Of a stretch of 64,000 nucleotides of DNA, positions 63,120 through 64,000 are shown in pieces. The notes under the pieces are model-generated. The model was not told the DNA's origin. It did no database searches and worked only from the letters and a program-made list of their open reading frames with translations. How positions within the stretch are numbered: the first letter of the stretch is position 1; each line of letters starts with the position of its first letter. Made by a program: the position numbers and the translations under genes. The stretch is from Guillardia theta CCMP2712 (Eukaryota > Cryptophyceae > Pyrenomonadales > Geminigeraceae). The DNA is taken from the NCBI RefSeq assembly GCF_000315625.1, contig NW_005434646.1, positions 183,192 through 247,191 of the forward strand, written 5' to 3'.

Positions 63120-63996
63120 TCAGCGAATATCCGGGATGTTGAAGTTTTCTAACAGCTTCTTCGTCCTTGCGTTGATCTCTTGTAACGAAATCGCTGAGAT
63201 CGGCTGATCACTCGCCTGTCCGCGCTCGTCAGTTTGCCGAGCAGACGTTACATCAAGGCCACCTGTCGCGTGCTCGTCATGCCTGAGGGGCCATTGACTG
63301 GTTTCGGAGGAACGTCCTTGCCCGTGAACAAGACACTTTGGTAGTAGATGCCTTTCAGCCCGTTGTCCCACTCTACCTGTCAGAGCCTCCACGTCAATCG
63401 GAGGAGGTGCAATGGAAGCCCGAGCGAGCACCTCGCATGCGAACTTCCCTGGAAGAACTCTGGTGACCGTCCCTCCTATCATCCCTGCAATGGTAGTTCG
63501 CCTCAAACCACTGACATGTTGGACATCCTCCCCTAGCACCTGTTTGAGAGACCCGCCCAAGATCTTTCCGCAGGTGATGAGTGGAAGCTATGTATTCTTC
63601 GAACATACACACACGTATTCCTTCATAACGCGCAAGGTCACAGATAGAGTCCCTCTTTCCCCTCTGATGTACCATGACTCAGCTCTCTGCCTCCTTTGCT
63701 GGGGTGGAGACCTAGTTGCATTCGCTGCCAAAGCATGTCAAGATCCCCAGCACTAACTGATCTCACTCGACCTCCTCACGCTCCTCTCCGATCCTCCCTC
63801 CCTCCCTCCCCTTCCCTCTCCCTCTCTCCCTCCCTCCCTCCCTCCCTCCCTCCCTCCCTCCCTCCCTCCCTCCCTCCCTCCCTCTCTCCCTCCTTCTTCC
63901 TGCCCCTCAAGTTTCCTTCTTCTTCCTCCCTCTTCCTCTTCCGCTCACATGCTCATCCTTCTTTCCGAACACCGCCGAGGCCAGCGGGCGCGACAT
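63120..63996 (-). CDS. unidentified small conserved-looking protein, four exons
   Basis: Exons 63996-63949, 63587-63432, 63376-63263, 63215-63120 join in phase 0 at every border to 137 aa. Sequence: start SRPLASAVFGKKDEH, then LPLITCGKILGGSLKQVLGE, RTTIAGMIGGTVTRVLPGKF, VEWDNGLKGIYYQSVLFTGK, then ISAISLQEINARTKKLLENF and a stop at 63122-63120. The ATG lies four bases inside the window edge, so upstream sequence is missing. No family recognised. The first intron (63588-63948) contains a (CCCT)n tract. Convergent with the NAA10-like gene (95-nt gap). Confidence 0.55.
63795..63893. repeat. (CCCT)n tetranucleotide tract
   Basis: CCCTCC and CCCT units interrupted by CTCT, inside the first intron of the minus-strand gene at the window's right edge. 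Confidence 0.9.
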
Positions 63997-64000
63997 TTCG

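Overview
The window looks like nuclear DNA of a unicellular flagellate alga with a secondary, red-lineage plastid. A cryptophyte of the Guillardia theta type fits best, but the species is inferred and not proven. Three things support this. Genes are split by short introns (mostly 45-110 nt, GT-AG with a recurrent GC-AG minority). A Rieske protein carries an N-terminal signal peptide followed by the 'FGFAP' motif used for import into red-derived secondary plastids, and a phytoene synthase is present. Axoneme and basal-body genes (PACRG, SF-assemblin) sit beside general eukaryotic trafficking genes (COG2, VPS45, BAR-SH3). All gene models below were spliced by hand from reading frame, GT/GC-AG borders, phase agreement and family conservation.

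Layout: 0.3-2.2 kb (-) ankyrin protein; 2.5-4.0 (-) protein with a Cdc37-like N-terminus and an SH3/KOW-like stretch; 4.9-6.1 (+) sulfotransferase-like type II membrane protein; 6.5-6.8 (-) unknown; 7.2-10.5 (+) PUS7/TruD pseudouridine synthase with satellite-filled introns; 12.0-12.8 (-) secretory ankyrin protein; 13.1-14.3 (-) PACRG; 15.0-18.5 (-) COG2; 18.9-23.7 (+) secreted FkbM-like methyltransferase with about 85 CTG repeats in one intron and a 152-nt assembly gap in another; 24.1-26.8 (-) BAR-SH3 protein; 27.9-28.9 (+) SF-assemblin; 29.4-31.8 (-) threonine synthase; 31.8-37.5 sparse, with two related small ORFs; 37.6-39.4 (+) TLDc protein; 39.6-43.8 (-) secreted Cys-rich LysM protein; 44.15-45.55 decayed tyrosine-recombinase-like element; 47.1-49.8 (-) truncated near-identical copy of the LysM gene exactly 6.0 kb away; 50.6-51.4 (-) plastid Rieske protein, divergent from 51.7-53.2 (+) ankyrin protein; 53.5-55.2 (-) phytoene synthase, divergent from 55.3-55.8 (+) unknown; 57.2-59.2 (+) armadillo-repeat protein; 59.4-61.3 (-) VPS45; 62.0-63.0 (+) NAA10-like N-acetyltransferase with a signal peptide; 63.1-64.0 (-) unknown small protein.

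Between genes there are two recurring sequence types: pure simple repeats (GGA, CTCTC, GTCCTC, GAGCAG, CTGCTC and others), and G-strand/C-strand islands built from GGGGT(A)GGGT-like words with GC-rich palindromes. No operons, bacterial-type signals, CRISPR arrays or RNA genes were rec­ognised. The genes do not form one pathway. Functional groupings are plastid (Rieske, phytoene synthase), flagellum (PACRG, SF-assemblin), endomembrane traffic (COG2, VPS45, BAR-SH3) and secretory or surface proteins (LysM pair, FkbM-like, sulfotransferase-like).
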